Assembly: GCF_000812945.1 (NCBI RefSeq)
Contig: NZ_JSYM01000001.1
Location: 1 to 64,000, forward strand
DNA from: Flavobacterium sp. AED
Lineage (GTDB): Bacteria > Bacteroidota > Bacteroidia > Flavobacteriales > Flavobacteriaceae
Length of the DNA stretch: 64,000 nucleotides
Reading direction: 5' to 3'
Numbering within the stretch: position 1 is the stretch's first letter; each line of letters starts with the position of its first letter. The position numbers and the translations under genes were made by a program. This document shows, in pieces, positions 1 through 8,015 of the stretch. The notes under the pieces are model-generated. The model was not told the DNA's origin and searched no databases. It saw nothing but the letters and a program-made list of their open reading frames with translations.

Positions 1-422
1 ACATTTGCAATAGTGCCATTATTCATTTCTACTGCACCAATAAAGGGATGAATGAGCTGTTCTTTTAGGTTTGGAGATCGTCCATTAAGAAAAAGACCTC
101 CAATATAAGTTTCATCGGTTGTATTATAGGTACGCTCCGGAGAAAATACATTGTAAGCTAAATTTGGAGAATTGATGTTCGAAAAAGTACCAGTTACGGC
201 TCCTTCCGAAATGTCTCTGTGCAAAGGATCACTAAAGCCAGTTTCTGGCGCATGGCAAGAAGCACACGCTTGACCGATAGGATTGGAGAGGTTTTTATCA
301 AAGAAAATTAATTTTCCGATTGCTATTTTATTACTAATAACGGGCACATATTGGGAATCATCAGTACAGCTGGATAGCATTATTGCAGTAATAAAGCAAA
401 TTAAAAAGTATTTTTGATTCAT
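1..422 (-). CDS. Di-haem cytochrome c peroxidase / MauG family lipoprotein (3' part beyond window)
   Basis: Only the first 140 residues are in the window; the gene continues past base 1. Translation from the ATG at 422 gives a lipoprotein signal peptide with lipobox LSSC (Cys19), then 'IGKLIFFDKNLS', a c-type haem site CASCH (Cys53, Cys56, His57) and the motif 'PETGFSDP'. This order is typical of bacterial cytochrome c peroxidases, which reduce peroxide in the periplasm, and of the related MauG proteins. The lipobox suggests membrane anchoring. The second haem site should lie outside the window. It is the last gene of a run of minus-strand iron and flavin genes and has its own promoter/operator (424-506). 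The family is clear; the electron donor and substrate cannot be told. Confidence 0.85.
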   Translation of the reverse strand, partial: MNQKYFLICFITAIMLSSCTDDSQYVPVISNKIAIGKLIFFDKNLSNPIGQACASCHAPETGFSDPLHRDISEGAVTGTFSNINSPNLAYNVFSPERTYNTTDETYIGGLFLNGRSPNLKEQLIHPFIGAVEMNNGTIAN

Positions 423-458
423 TTATTTGGAATAATTAAAAATAAAAATGCAAATGTA
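423..458 (-). promoter_or_regulatory. Promoter plus candidate iron-type operator of the peroxidase gene
   Basis: Read on the minus strand there is a Bacteroidetes -7 box TACATTTG (plus-strand CAAATGTA, 451-458). It is followed directly by an AT-rich partly dyad sequence with TTATTTTTAATTATTCC just before the ATG. The same -7 box plus operator arrangement recurs at 6573-6605 and 10414-10446. An operator covering the transcription start fits repression, presumably by a Fur-like regulator; the regulator is inferred. Confidence 0.55.
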
Positions 459-483
459 TAATCTGATTTTGATTTAACAAAAC

Positions 484-506
484 TTATTTAGATTAAATAT
501 TAATAA
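484..506. promoter_or_regulatory. Second operator-like copy upstream of the peroxidase gene
   Basis: The sequence begins TTATTTAGATTAAATA and ends TTAATAA, the same TTATTTAGA...AATAA pattern as at 6573, 10414 and 10472. It lies about 30 bp upstream of the -7 box at 451-458. The peroxidase and receptor genes therefore both have one copy over the start site and one upstream. The rest of 507-874 holds no gene and no other structure that I can support. Confidence 0.4.
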
Positions 507-874
507 TATGTTAAAAATATTTATAAGTGTTTGTTTTTTAATACTTTACGTTTATTTTTTTGGGAATAAATTCCTTGATTTTGGGTATTTTTCTTGTAGG
601 TGTTGTTTTTTGATTCTACAAATTGTGAAATCCTGTCTCTAAAAAGAGTTTGAAGATTTTTTTTGTATTAAATTTTGTTAAAGGAATAATGTAAATGTCT
701 GTTTCCTGAGCGAACTTTTCTTTGCTCCAGATTTAAAGAATTAGCACAGTTTTTTGAATATTTGATTTGTAAAATTTATTTCAAAAAAGCATTGAAATTA
801 ACCCTGAAGCATCAGAAATACGAAGCTTGTCTTTGTGGCAATACTATTATTTCTCTAGTTAAAATTTAGAGTAA

Positions 875-1876
875 TTAAAATTGGGCTTTGAATTTTTTGA
901 TTCGGAAGTTTTTTGATTTTACTACTTTTCCATCATCCGTAATCATTAAACAACTATAATCGGGGTATTTGTTTAGCAAAAGCAGTCCTGCTGTTTTTCC
1001 TAAAACCATTAACGAAGTACTCAAGCCGTTTGCCGTTTCTGCATTTGGTCCAAAAACCGTCACACTGCATAAACCTGTAGCAGGATAACCCGTTGCCGGA
1101 TTGATGATATGCGAGTAGCGCTTGCCGTTAAAAACAACAAATTTTTCATAGCTTCCTGAAGTCGTTACAGCATCTTGTTCTAATGGGGCAACAGCTAAAA
1201 GTTTTTCAGGATGAAAAGGATTCGTAATACCAATATTCCAATTCTTTCCGTTAGGCTGTTTTCCCCAAGTGCTCATATCTCCTGATCCGTTTATAATCCC
1301 GGCTTTAATCCCTTTTGTAAGCATCATATTCCGGCATTTATCGGTGGCGTAACCTTCTCCTAATGCGCCAAATCCAATTTTCATCCCTTTTAGTTTCAGA
1401 AAAATGGTGGATTGAACACTATCCAAGATTATATTTTTATAACCCACTTTTTCAACCGATTTCTTAATGGCTTCCGCCGAAGGCATCTCCGTCATGGAAC
1501 CGTCAAACTTCCAGATTTTATCCATTGCCGCAAAACTGATGTCAAAACCGCCATTGGTCACTTCAGAAAACCGAATCGCTCTTTGCGTTAATTCAAAAAC
1601 TTCGTTATCCACTTTCACTGCCCGAACACCCGCATTTTGGTTCACTTCAGACACCTTCGAGTCCGGTTTCCAGTCGGATATCAAATTTTCGATTCGTGTA
1701 ATTTCTGCAATAACAGCATCTATATTTTCTTCTGCCGATAATGAATCCTTTGCTACAATGGTAATGTCAAATCGGCCGCCCATAAGTAAGGTTGTTCTTT
1801 TTCGCAAGACTTGGGCATAATTACCTTGACTCACAAAAAGTATCGCAATCAGCAAAAAGAAGTATTTTCTAGACAT
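875..1876 (-). CDS. apbE: FAD:protein FMN transferase ApbE
   Basis: A 333-residue ApbE family protein. ApbE uses FAD to attach FMN covalently to Ser/Thr of periplasmic flavoproteins, with Mg2+. Visible family features are 'GFGALGEGYATDK', the 'NGSGDMSTWG' stretch, 'NWNIGITNP' and 'HIINPATGYPA'. The reading frame extends to 1963, but I choose the ATG at 1876 because it gives 'MSRKYFFLLIAILFVSQGNYAQ', a clean signal peptide; the upstream extension has no signal character and lies in an intergenic palindromic repeat. It lies downstream of the PepSY/flavodoxin reductase and DUF2271 genes, whose products are plausible substrates or partners. Confidence 0.93.
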   Translation of the reverse strand: MSRKYFFLLIAILFVSQGNYAQVLRKRTTLLMGGRFDITIVAKDSLSAEENIDAVIAEITRIENLISDWKPDSKVSEVNQNAGVRAVKVDNEVFELTQRAIRFSEVTNGGFDISFAAMDKIWKFDGSMTEMPSAEAIKKSVEKVGYKNIILDSVQSTIFLKLKGMKIGFGALGEGYATDKCRNMMLTKGIKAGIINGSGDMSTWGKQPNGKNWNIGITNPFHPEKLLAVAPLEQDAVTTSGSYEKFVVFNGKRYSHIINPATGYPATGLCSVTVFGPNAETANGLSTSLMVLGKTAGLLLLNKYPDYSCLMITDDGKVVKSKNFRIKKFKAQF

Positions 1877-1897
1877 AAAATTCAGTATTAAAATAAT

Positions 1898-2010
1898 TTG
1901 GGCGTGACCCTCCGTAAAAACTACGGGTCGTGCTGTACGTTCCCGCTTTTTTATGAGAGGCAAAAAAAGCCTCTCATAAAAAGAGCTTCACTACCATCAC
2001 TCACGCGGAG
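1898..2010. repeat. Intergenic palindromic element with GGCGTGACCC / CACTCACGC ends
   Basis: The centre is a strong hairpin: a 15-16 bp stem built on TTTTTTATGAGAGGC, an A-rich loop, and GCCTCTCATAAAAA (about 1946-1983). The flanks are 'GGCGTGACCCTCCG' with 'CGGGTCGTGCTGTACG' on one side and 'CTTCACTACCATCACTCACG' on the other, so the whole element is partly self-complementary. It sits between apbE and the upstream reductase. From memory, similar elements are scattered in Flavobacterium genomes; only one copy is in this window. Confidence 0.6.
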
Positions 2011-2052
2011 CAATAACCAATCCATATATAAAAATGATAATGTTTCAATCCA

Positions 2053-2100
2053 GTTTCGGCTCCCTCTCCTTTGGAGAGTCCCGAAACTTCGGGAGGGTAG
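2053..2100. repeat. Dispersed repeat, copy 1 (TTTGGAGAG type)
   Basis: Bases 2053-2078 match 25611-25636 at 25 of 26 positions (GTTTCGGCTCCC, C or A, TCCTTTGGAGAG). It contains the palindrome CTCTCCTTTGGAGAG and is followed here by TCCCGAAACTTCGGGA. Both copies lie just beyond the 3' end of a minus-strand gene, so it may act as a terminator. Confidence 0.55.
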
Positions 2101-2105
2101 AGGAC

Positions 2106-4304
2106 TTAATAACAATCCGTTAGTATTTGTCCATTGGTTTTATAATGAGAAATTCCCATAGTTGTTCTGTCTATACAAAGAACATCAAGAGCAGATTCCA
2201 CGTCCTTTTGCATGGCAAGTGAACCGCAAATCATAACAACCCCTCCCTGCGTTAGTAAATCCATAAAAAAATCAGCATCTCGTTTGATTAAATCCATTAC
2301 ATAATGATGGTTCGCTTCGCGAGATAAAGCCACATGAAAACTTTTAAGTTGATGTTTTTGAATCATTTCTGCAGCAAATTTTTCATACCCTAAAACAGTT
2401 TCAGTTGCTTTTCGAAAACCACAATACAAATGAATGGGTGTCTTTTTCTTATTTTGTTCCATCATTCCCAAGAAGGGAGCAATACCAGTTCCATTTGAAA
2501 TTAGCGCTACTTTGGATGCTTTTTTCGGGAAATGAAAAGCAGCGTTCTTAAGGATTCGTGCTTTTATAATCGAACCAGGTTCAACATCGTATAAATAGCC
2601 TGAACCCAAACCAGAAGGATGCAGTTTTACCACTAATTGTATGTTACCGTCATGATTTCCGATAGAGTAGAGGCGTTCTCGTGTGTCATTTGCAGGATAA
2701 ATAGCCAAAAGGTCACCTGACGTAAATTTAGTGTTCATACTAGCTCGTAATGTGAGTAAAAAAGTATGTTCCGTATCAGAAATGGCAGTTTTATCAAGTA
2801 CCATAAACTTTTGTAACCCTTTTGGAACATGATTGTATAATGATGGAGTAGCCGAAAGAGAAATTCCTGTTTTGGCACTCCATAATTTTACCCAGCCTAC
2901 AAATTCTTCAGCGGATTTGTCATTTACGGTTTGTAATTCTAAAAAGCGTTCCGCCCAACTCTGTTTTGCCAATAAGGCATCAATGTCACAGGCAAAACCA
3001 CAAAAATCAGGATACGCTTTCGAACCAAAACCAACTACCGAAACATTGATTTTTTGATTTTGTTCGGTTTTGTTGACCAGTGCTATAAATTTATTTCCAT
3101 TAGAGGGAGGGTCTCCCAATCCGTGGGTTGAAGTAAATACGATAAGATGTTCTGCTTTTATATAAACCGAATAATTATTCAATTCGGTAAGGAAAACTTT
3201 TTTTCCGTTGGCAAGCAATTGTTTCTGAATAGCATTGGCAAATAGTAATGAACTGCCATTTTCGGAACCTACCAGTAAAATGAATGTACAGTCTTCAGGT
3301 TTGTATTTATTTTTAATGCGACTCGATCTTCGCTTTAAAGTCATGGCAAAACCGGAGTAGATAAAAAACAGAATGTTTAAACTCGCTATAGCTAAAATTA
3401 TCGCCCATAAAATACTTGCTCTCCCAGTATGCAAATCAAGACTCAAATCCGATACTAAAGTTCTCATCGGGAAAGGAATTTCACGTACAACTGCACCAGT
3501 AATTTGGTTAACTTCTATTTCTCGGTCCTTTAATGTAATGATATAATATTCCTCGGGATCATCAGAAAAAGGGAATTCAATTTTTTGAACATCAGCCAGA
3601 AGTGTATTTTTAAATACGGACGAATCAGTATCTTTTTTTGAAATAGTCGTGGTTGCTGCCATTTCTATTTTTTCTTCTGTATCTGTTTTTTCGATAAAAA
3701 AGTTAAACTTTTCCAAGGTTAAATACGTTCCCGAAAGGGCAATTATCAAAATGGGAATTAACGCCAATCTACCCAATACAACATGATAATATTGAGCAAA
3801 ATAGTCTTTGATGACTTTAGAAAAGAAATTGCGGAGGCCTCTTTGCCTGTTAAGTACTAAAGCGAAACCCGAAATAGAAATCAATACCAACAAAAAGGAA
3901 ATAAAACCAACAAAAAAACGCCCGGTTTCTTTCAAAAATAAAGAACGGTGGAGCGCTGTAGTCCATTGGATAAAATCGCTTTTTTTTAAAGGTGTGCCTA
4001 TTATTTTTCCGGTTTTTGGGTTAATATAGGCATTGACATCATTGTCTTCCTTATCAATACCTTGCAGCGTCACAAATTGATTGTGGTCGACACTTAATTC
4101 TGTTATTTCAGGATAGGCTTTTTTTAATACAGGTAAGGTTTCTCCAAGTGTTATTTTTTCGAAATTTTCAACTCGGTAGGGTGGTGTTTTTTCCTGTATG
4201 GCATCGACAGCGAGTATGACACCAGTTACTGATGCCAACACTAAAAATGCAGCAGAAAATACAGCCAAAGCCAAGTGTGAGTAACGCCAAAAAGAAAGAG
4301 TCAT
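2106..4304 (-). CDS. PepSY-TM / flavodoxin / FNR-type membrane reductase
   Basis: A 732-residue fusion. The N-terminal third (to about residue 330) is a PepSY-associated membrane region with about four hydrophobic helices and a periplasmic loop. Next come a flavodoxin-like FMN domain ('LLVGSENGSSLLFANAIQ', 'STHGLGDPPSNG', about 340-480), an FAD domain with 'RLYSIGN' (about 550) and an NAD(P)H domain with 'SNGTGIAPFLGMM'. This architecture moves electrons from cytosolic NAD(P)H through flavins across the inner membrane, and related proteins are linked to siderophore-iron reduction. It lies between DUF2271 and apbE, so a role in feeding periplasmic flavins or ferric siderophores is likely. The exact acceptor is inferred. 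Confidence 0.88.
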   Translation of the reverse strand: MTLSFWRYSHLALAVFSAAFLVLASVTGVILAVDAIQEKTPPYRVENFEKITLGETLPVLKKAYPEITELSVDHNQFVTLQGIDKEDNDVNAYINPKTGKIIGTPLKKSDFIQWTTALHRSLFLKETGRFFVGFISFLLVLISISGFALVLNRQRGLRNFFSKVIKDYFAQYYHVVLGRLALIPILIIALSGTYLTLEKFNFFIEKTDTEEKIEMAATTTISKKDTDSSVFKNTLLADVQKIEFPFSDDPEEYYIITLKDREIEVNQITGAVVREIPFPMRTLVSDLSLDLHTGRASILWAIILAIASLNILFFIYSGFAMTLKRRSSRIKNKYKPEDCTFILLVGSENGSSLLFANAIQKQLLANGKKVFLTELNNYSVYIKAEHLIVFTSTHGLGDPPSNGNKFIALVNKTEQNQKINVSVVGFGSKAYPDFCGFACDIDALLAKQSWAERFLELQTVNDKSAEEFVGWVKLWSAKTGISLSATPSLYNHVPKGLQKFMVLDKTAISDTEHTFLLTLRASMNTKFTSGDLLAIYPANDTRERLYSIGNHDGNIQLVVKLHPSGLGSGYLYDVEPGSIIKARILKNAAFHFPKKASKVALISNGTGIAPFLGMMEQNKKKTPIHLYCGFRKATETVLGYEKFAAEMIQKHQLKSFHVALSREANHHYVMDLIKRDADFFMDLLTQGGVVMICGSLAMQKDVESALDVLCIDRTTMGISHYKTNGQILTDCY

Positions 4305-4436
4305 TGATGTAATTGTATTTTAGAAATTATTGATTGGTAAAAGTAAAAACAGATTTGCTTTTCTGACTTTATTTTTAAGCTTTGTCATAAAATTATATTT
4401 TTCTGAGTTTTTTTAGGAGTATTTATTAAAAAAAAA

Positions 4437-4502
4437 ATCTGCGAAAATCTGGGAAATCTGCGTGTTACTATTTTCACGCAGATTTTGCAGATTTTCGCAG
4501 AT
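4437..4502. repeat. AATCTGCG-type inverted repeat
   Basis: Two 28-base arms (4437-4464 and 4475-4502) built from ATCTGCGAAAATCTG units are complementary with few mismatches and are separated by about 10 bases. The minus strand ends in a run of T after the stem, so it could terminate transcription after DUF2271. The same family occurs at 11200-11265 and, in direct form, at 52508-52537. Confidence 0.7.
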
Positions 4503-4517
4503 AAAAAAGTTCAATAT

Positions 4518-5000
4518 TTAAATTTTGCTTAATCTTACATAGCGAATATACCCTTTACCTTCTGTTTTTTCAGCCATTCCTTGTGTGGTAAGAGGTATTT
4601 CTAAATCAGTTGTGTAATATTTATGATCTTCTACTGCTGTTTCAAATCGTAATTTATACCCTTTGTTGATTTTAGCATCTTCAATTTCAATGGTGGTTAT
4701 ACTACGGTCACCGCCAGTTACTGAAGCTCCTGTTTTAGCACTAATATCCGTAGGTTTTTTAGAATAGAATTTATGCCATTCTTTAAGGGTTTTGTACCAT
4801 TTTTTATCGTCACCCATTACATACAATGTTTTGTCATATTCGCCTTTGGCATTTACAAGTGAAACCACAATATAAGCACCTTCTCCCATATAATTGGACA
4901 TTTGGAGCATGCATTTGTATTTACTGGTTTGTGCAGCTGCTTGGAAAGATAAAAGACATAGTAGCGCACCTGTTAGGCCTATTTTTAGTATTGACTTCAT
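4518..5000 (-). CDS. DUF2271 periplasmic protein, possible flavinylated electron carrier
   Basis: 160 residues with a signal peptide ending near 'FQAAAQ' (about residue 24). The body matches what I know of DUF2271: 'KYKCMLQMSNYMGEGAYIVV', 'KKWYKTLKEWHKFY' and a conserved 'AKTGASVTGGDRS'. The T-G-A-S at residues 90-93 resembles the [S/T]GA[S/T] sites at which ApbE attaches FMN, and DUF2271 has been linked to ApbE systems in surveys of extracytosolic flavinylation. Only 4 bases separate it from the upstream ankyrin gene, so the two are co-transcribed. The family is fairly sure; flavinylation is inference. Confidence 0.8.
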   Translation of the reverse strand: MKSILKIGLTGALLCLLSFQAAAQTSKYKCMLQMSNYMGEGAYIVVSLVNAKGEYDKTLYVMGDDKKWYKTLKEWHKFYSKKPTDISAKTGASVTGGDRSITTIEIEDAKINKGYKLRFETAVEDHKYYTTDLEIPLTTQGMAEKTEGKGYIRYVRLSKI

Positions 5001-5004
5001 AATA

Positions 5005-6519
5005 TTATTTTAAAAATTCTAGAGATACGTTGTTTTTTGTTAAAGACTCATTTTCTTTTGCCAAGGCATATACGCTTTCGTCAAAATCGGTGTTAATGTC
5101 TTTTTTCGCACCGATAGACACTAAGTATTTCAAGATAGTATCGTCTTTAGAAATCATGGCTGCTTTGTGCAATGCTGTTAAACCATTTTTGTTTTTTGCG
5201 TTTACATCGATGTTTAAATCGGCAATTTTTTTTAGTAAAGTTAAATCATTTTTGGCAACAGCGAAGTGGTATAGCGTACTGCCGTCTTTTTGAGGAGTGG
5301 CTAAGTTTAATCCTTTATCCTGAAGTAATTTTATTTTGGCAGTAAAAGGATCTTGTTTTGGTGCATTAGCTGCTTCTGGTCCACGCCCCATTCCCATTTG
5401 CGGTCTGTACGACTGTATTAAGTAATATCCTAAGTTGTTTCCATCTTTGTCTTCAACGTTGACAGCAGCACCTTTACTCAAAAGAAGTGTTATGGCTTCA
5501 GGGGTTCCTGACTTTACAGCCATTGTCAATGCCGATTCTCCTTTTAGATTTTGTGTATTGTTGTTTTTTACAATTGGCAATAACAATTCTAATGCAGCAA
5601 TTTCTCTGGAAGCTGCAGCAACCATTAATGGAGTATTCCCTTCGTTATCAGATTTATTAGCATCCACTCCTTTGGATAAAAAGTAGTTTATGATTTCGGT
5701 TTGGTTGGATTTATTTACTAGAAAATGAAGTACAGTTTCTCCAGTTTTGCTTGTTACTGTCGGTTTTATTTTTAATTCCTCTACTAAGTATTTATAAGTT
5801 TCTAAAGTATTTGCTTCTCTGCGAGAACCTTGTGCAGCAATAATTAGTGCATTGTCATTGTATTTTACTCCTTTTTCTAATAACGTTTTTAAAAGTGTTA
5901 CATTACCTGTTCTTGCTGCATAATTAAATGCAGTATTGCCATCGGAATCAATATCCTTAAGAGACAATCCTTTCGAAACAAAATAGTTAGAAAGAGTACC
6001 ATCTTTGTCTAAAGGGATAGCCATAAGCAATAGGTTTACTCCGTCTCTGTATTTTTTCTTAGGGTCTATTCCAGCTTTAAAAAAAGCCTCATAAACAGCA
6101 GTATTGTTTTGACCACTATTGGCTGCAAATGTAATTGGGGTTGCACCCTGGCTGTCTTCTAAGTTTATGTCTGATCCTTTGGCTATAAGGTATTCTACGA
6201 TTTCTAGATTTCCTTTATTAGCTGCCCAATGTAAATAAATGCGATTGTCGTGTGTAGATTTAGTGACTTCATTTCCTGGTTGTTCCAATAAAAATTTTAT
6301 AGTGGCCGCAGGTGCATCATTATTGATAGCCATAACGGTTACGTCAAAAGCATTTGGGGTTGAAGCTGACGGGCTGTTGCCTTTTGCTATTTCAGCTTTA
6401 ACTGCGTTTACATCTGGGGCTGTTTTCCAGAAAGACTGCTCCAAAAGTGTGTTTTTTGGTTGTGCACTAACGAATAAAGAAGCGACTAAGGCAAAAGAAA
6501 TAAAAAGATTCTTTTTCAT
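5005..6519 (-). CDS. Secreted ankyrin-repeat protein
   Basis: 504 residues. The signal peptide is 'MKKNLFISFALVASLFVSAQ', followed by about a dozen ankyrin repeats of the form 'xGxTPLxxAAxxGxxxxVxxLLxKGAxxN' (for example 'DNRIYLHWAANKGNLEIVEYL', 'EGNTPLMVAAASREIAALELL', 'NGLTALHKAAMISKDDTILKYL'). Ankyrin repeats bind other proteins; periplasmic ones are known next to catalases and redox enzymes. It heads the unit ankyrin-DUF2271-reductase-apbE and carries the operator module 6573-6605 upstream. It may be a scaffold for the periplasmic redox proteins; this is inference. Confidence 0.88.
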   Translation of the reverse strand: MKKNLFISFALVASLFVSAQPKNTLLEQSFWKTAPDVNAVKAEIAKGNSPSASTPNAFDVTVMAINNDAPAATIKFLLEQPGNEVTKSTHDNRIYLHWAANKGNLEIVEYLIAKGSDINLEDSQGATPITFAANSGQNNTAVYEAFFKAGIDPKKKYRDGVNLLLMAIPLDKDGTLSNYFVSKGLSLKDIDSDGNTAFNYAARTGNVTLLKTLLEKGVKYNDNALIIAAQGSRREANTLETYKYLVEELKIKPTVTSKTGETVLHFLVNKSNQTEIINYFLSKGVDANKSDNEGNTPLMVAAASREIAALELLLPIVKNNNTQNLKGESALTMAVKSGTPEAITLLLSKGAAVNVEDKDGNNLGYYLIQSYRPQMGMGRGPEAANAPKQDPFTAKIKLLQDKGLNLATPQKDGSTLYHFAVAKNDLTLLKKIADLNIDVNAKNKNGLTALHKAAMISKDDTILKYLVSIGAKKDINTDFDESVYALAKENESLTKNNVSLEFLK

Positions 6520-6572
6520 AAATTTTTTATAAAGGTTCTTATTAATTTAGAAAGTATGTTTGTTTAATTTGG

Positions 6573-6605
6573 TTATTTAGAATAAATAAAAATAACGCAA
6601 ATGTA
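6573..6605 (-). promoter_or_regulatory. Promoter plus candidate operator of the ankyrin-DUF2271 unit
   Basis: On the minus strand TACATTTG (6598-6605) matches TAnnTTTG. It is followed immediately by a partly palindromic AT sequence that ends TTATTCTAAATAA (plus-strand TTATTTAGAATAAATAA, 6573-6589). The arrangement matches 424-458 and 10414-10446. The rest of 6606-6802 has no recognisable feature. Confidence 0.55.
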
Positions 6606-6802
6606 AAAATTAATATTTATAATATCAATTATTATTTTGCCCTTTTAAAGAGAAAATTTTATTGTATTTTTTAAACTTGTCTGCCACATTCTATGTCAAA
6701 AAAAGTACACGGATTTTTCAATTATCTTATTTAGATATAAAAATGACTGAAAGGTTTAAAGCCATTACTTAAATTTTTCAATTATGCTTTTTCATAATTG
6801 TA

Positions 6803-7951
6803 TTAAACAGGAATAGTTGTGTTTTTCTTTTTTTTGTTTCGTCCCCACCAAACGTAGAATCCGGATATTGGAAGGCTCGCAATGAGTAAACTAAATAGGA
6901 ATGCAAATATTTTTCCGGGTAAACCCAGTATTGCTCCGGTGTGAATGTCGTAATTCATTTTCATGAGGTTATCGGCAATTTTAGCTTCTTTTTGTCTGCC
7001 CCATAGATGGAAAACAGGTATTTCTTTCAAGCTGTATTGATCAAAATAACGGTAATCTATTTTCCAATAGGTTCCTTTGTCTGAATTAGCATTGGCAGCT
7101 ATTGGAGAGGTCGCTTTTTCTGGTGGATGTATTTCAATGGATTCCGCTTGAGGATATTCTTTTTGCATTTGATGCCAAATTTTATCCAATGGGTTTGCGA
7201 TTGTAGCTGTTGCTGTCTTTGTATTTATTTTCGAAAGCGGTTCTTCATATAATAATGATTTTTCACCACCGGATACTTTATAATAAGAGTATGCAAACCA
7301 TTGAAATCCCCATACTAAACCTGTAATGGCGAAAATAATTCCGATTATAAGCACATAAAAACCAGTAATATTATGCAAATCATAGTTTTTGCGTTTCCAC
7401 TTTGTGCCTTTTTTCCATTTGAACCAAAAGCGTTGTTTTGCGGCATTTTTATTTTTTGGATACCAAAGAATTAAACCCGAAACTAACAGTGCCAGAAATA
7501 TTAATGTTGCCGATGCTACAACTGTTTGTCCAATTTCATGAGGCAACCAAAGATAGAAATGTCCGTCCAGTATAAAAGGAAAGAATCCTTCCTCATTATT
7601 TACTGTTTTCAAAACTTTTCCTGTATACGGGTTTATAAAAACGGTATAGTAATACGTGGGTTCGTAATGAAAAAATTCAGCTTCTGCGGCATTATTTTTT
7701 TCGTTGTATTTTATTGCATGGAGCAGTTTATTAGGAAGTTCTTTTTTAGCAATTACAGCTAATTTTGAAGGAGGTAAAAAAGTAGCATCCTGTTCTTTTA
7801 CAAATCGATATTCTTCAGTACTATTTTGTATTTCTTCCTGAAAAGCATACAAACAGCCCGTCATGGCAATTATGAAAACAATTATGCCCGATGATAAACC
7901 AAGCCATAGATGTATTTTTCCAATCCCTTTTTTTAAATTATTATTTTTCAT
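6803..7951 (-). CDS. PepSY-associated transmembrane protein (siderophore-iron reductase type)
   Basis: 382 residues with an N-terminal helix ('LWLGLSSGIIVFIIAMTGCL', preceded by His), a periplasmic PepSY region with 'YYYTVFINPYTGKVLKTVNNE', two central helices (about 140-220) and a C-terminal helix followed by a Lys-rich tail. The conserved His and Trp residues near the helices fit the PepSY-TM family, where they are thought to bind haem. It follows the TonB siderophore receptor by 64 bases across a hairpin, so it is probably involved in reducing or releasing imported ferric siderophore. Confidence 0.87.
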   Translation of the reverse strand: MKNNNLKKGIGKIHLWLGLSSGIIVFIIAMTGCLYAFQEEIQNSTEEYRFVKEQDATFLPPSKLAVIAKKELPNKLLHAIKYNEKNNAAEAEFFHYEPTYYYTVFINPYTGKVLKTVNNEEGFFPFILDGHFYLWLPHEIGQTVVASATLIFLALLVSGLILWYPKNKNAAKQRFWFKWKKGTKWKRKNYDLHNITGFYVLIIGIIFAITGLVWGFQWFAYSYYKVSGGEKSLLYEEPLSKINTKTATATIANPLDKIWHQMQKEYPQAESIEIHPPEKATSPIAANANSDKGTYWKIDYRYFDQYSLKEIPVFHLWGRQKEAKIADNLMKMNYDIHTGAILGLPGKIFAFLFSLLIASLPISGFYVWWGRNKKKKNTTIPV

Positions 7952-7963
7952 TAAAAATAGATA

Positions 7964-7988
7964 AAACCCCTCACCGAAATGAGGAGTT
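7964..7988 (-). terminator. Hairpin between siderophore receptor and PepSY gene
   Basis: On the minus strand AACTCCTCA, a 6-base loop and TGAGGGGTTTT form a stem followed by T-rich sequence, just past the receptor stop. It probably reduces read-through from the receptor into the PepSY gene. Confidence 0.6.
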
Positions 7989-8015
7989 TAATTAAACAAA
8001 CAAAACTAACTAACT

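Noticed and set aside
1467..1820. 117-codon plus-strand frame opposite apbE
   Set aside because: It is the antisense shadow of a well-recognised ApbE sequence and its translation has no family features.
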